A stretch of 22,582 bases of DNA from Clostridia bacterium. Lineage in GTDB: Bacteria; Bacillota_A; Clostridia; Christensenellales; Aristaeellaceae. The translations under genes were made by a program, and so were the position numbers. This document shows, piece after piece, positions 21,451 through 22,582 of this stretch (the stretch's first letter is position 1; each line of letters opens with the position of its first letter). The notes under the pieces are model-generated. The model saw only the letters and a list, made by a program, of their open reading frames with translations, was not told the origin of the DNA and did no database searches. The DNA lies in NCBI GenBank assembly GCA_017509065.1, contig JAFWQM010000128.1, positions 1 through 22,582 of the forward strand, read 5' to 3'.

Positions 21451-22582
21451 TTATTTGATTTCACCCAGGGCGTAGAACGCACGGGTTCTTCCAGCCAGCC
21501 AGGCGTTTTCCGTTACACGGAAGGAAGCTGTGAGGCGGATATCTTCGGAGGAAGACCCAAACTGCACTTCAAATTCGCCCTTTTCGATCTTCCAGCGCAT
21601 ATCCTCGTCCAGGAAAGCCATCTGGCTGGGCTGCAAATTGAAGCTTATTTCTTTTTCTTCCCCGGGCTGTAATGCCACCCGGGCGAAGCCTTGCAGTTCT
21701 TTCTGGGGACGGGTCATGGACGCATGCACATCTTTCACATACAGCTGCACGATTTCCGTGCCGGAGCATGTTCCGGTATTTTTCACCTTCAAAGAGATAT
21801 TCACTGCTTCAAAGGGGTTGGTTTCTTTTTTATCCAAGGTCAAATTGCTGTATTCAAATTCTGTATAGCTCAGGCCGTAGCCAAAGCAGTAGCGAGGACG
21901 GTGGGAGCAGTCAACGTAATCCGTAAAGCCTATACTGGGAGCTTGAGTCCACATGGAGCCGTTGGGATGGTTGTAATAAACGGGGATCTGGCCTGCGCAC
22001 CGGGCGGTGGACAGGGGCATCTTGCCGGAGGGGTTCAGTTTTCCAAGAAGGGCATCGGTGACGGCTTCGGCGGTGTATACGGCTGGATTCCAGCATTCCA
22101 GGATGGCGTTAAGGCCCTCGTCCGCCGTATCGCTGGAGATGGGGCGTCCGTCAAAATGAATGCCGATCATAGGCTTGCCTAGCTTCTTCACTTCCCGGAT
22201 GAAGGCGTCCTGGCAGGCGGGCAGGTTGATGTTGGTGCCGTCCACACCCTCGCCCATTGTGGCGATGGAGCCGGAGCCGTTTTTGCCGCCCAGGGTCAGG
22301 AGGATCACATCAGCCTGTTTGGCAATCTCCATCGCATCCGGGAACAGGCTTTCATCCGCGCCTGCCTTGTGATAGCCAGGAGCGTACAGGATGCGCGTAT
22401 CCGGCAATTTCTCTGTCAAAACCTGGAAAAGGTTTTTGCACTGGGGCTTTAATTTGGTCAGCACGCCGGCAAATTCTTCGTTTTCGTCGTCCTCCACGCT
22501 GGTGCCGGGCACAAAACGCACTTCATTCTTGACGCCATTGCCATTGACGCCCGCCATGGAATTACGGGCGGCGTGCTTGGCC
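21451..22582 (-). CDS. GH3 glycoside hydrolase, C-terminal part (5' end outside window)
   Basis: The frame is open to the window edge; 377 residues are visible. They begin at the ARNS helix that follows the TIM barrel in GH3 enzymes, continue through the GH3 C-terminal alpha/beta domain (ADVILLTLGGKNGSGSIATM, GEGVDGTNINLP, the acid/base region; GRPISSD) and end in the Fn3-like domain (FGYGLSYTEFEYSNL, VKNTG...VQLYV, KELQGFARV). The nucleophile Asp domain lies beyond the edge. Typical activities are beta-glucosidase and beta-xylosidase; the visible part cannot separate these. It is the first visible gene of the minus-strand operon, 12 bases before the short GH78, and its stop overlaps the next ribosome binding site. 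No signal peptide can be assessed. Confidence 0.88.
   Translation of the reverse strand, partial: AKHAARNSMAGVNGNGVKNEVRFVPGTSVEDDENEEFAGVLTKLKPQCKNLFQVLTEKLPDTRILYAPGYHKAGADESLFPDAMEIAKQADVILLTLGGKNGSGSIATMGEGVDGTNINLPACQDAFIREVKKLGKPMIGIHFDGRPISSDTADEGLNAILECWNPAVYTAEAVTDALLGKLNPSGKMPLSTARCAGQIPVYYNHPNGSMWTQAPSIGFTDYVDCSHRPRYCFGYGLSYTEFEYSNLTLDKKETNPFEAVNISLKVKNTGTCSGTEIVQLYVKDVHASMTRPQKELQGFARVALQPGEEKEISFNLQPSQMAFLDEDMRWKIEKGEFEVQFGSSSEDIRLTASFRVTENAWLAGRTRAFYALGEIK

Overview
The window looks like part of a Gram-positive anaerobe genome (Clostridia type, probably from a gut or rumen). The reasons are strong AAGGAGG-type ribosome binding sites, TTG/GTG/ATG starts, sigma-A-like promoters, a CUT1 sugar transporter without its own ATPase, and many cytoplasmic plant-glycan hydrolases. 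The solute-binding protein has a signal peptide but no lipobox cysteine; I have the impression this occurs in some Christensenellales, but the taxonomic guess is weak. Base composition is mosaic: parts of the sugar genes are about 60-70% G+C by hand count, while 4.8-7.5 kb and the 11.1-13.6 kb gene sit near 40%.

Layout. (1) 1-155: end of an insertion sequence carrying the first codons of an ISAs1-like transposase, reading leftward out of the window. (2) 156-5416, plus strand: a promoter flanked by two copies of one operator, then a sugar ABC transporter (binding protein and two permeases) and a GH127 beta-L-arabinofuranosidase. (3) 5417-11094, minus strand: a block unrelated to sugars, bounded on both sides by gene debris. 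It holds a relaxase C-terminal remnant, a DUF134/NifX-like regulator with a rearranged tail, a GNAT acetyltransferase, one orphan phage tail-tip protein with 26 decapeptide repeats, and a 5'-truncated SEL1-repeat gene. (4) 11095-22582, minus strand: an operon read right to left: GH3 (partial), GH78 rhamnosidase, GH2, a GH2-esterase fusion and a second GH78.

How it works together (inference). Oligosaccharides containing arabinose, rhamnose and galactose are imported intact by the ABC transporter and trimmed inside the cell, since none of the hydrolases shows a signal peptide: GH127 removes beta-L-arabinofuranose, the two GH78 enzymes remove alpha-L-rhamnose, the GH2 enzymes remove beta-galactose or beta-glucuronate, the fused esterase removes acyl groups and GH3 removes beta-glucose or beta-xylose. 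Pectin (RG-I) side chains, arabinogalactan or rhamnosylated plant glycosides would fit. The two sugar units converge on the foreign block. The most distinctive items are the GH2-esterase fusion, the twin-operator promoter next to the insertion sequence, the debris-bounded block, and the orphan repeat-rich tail protein with an inserted SH3 domain.
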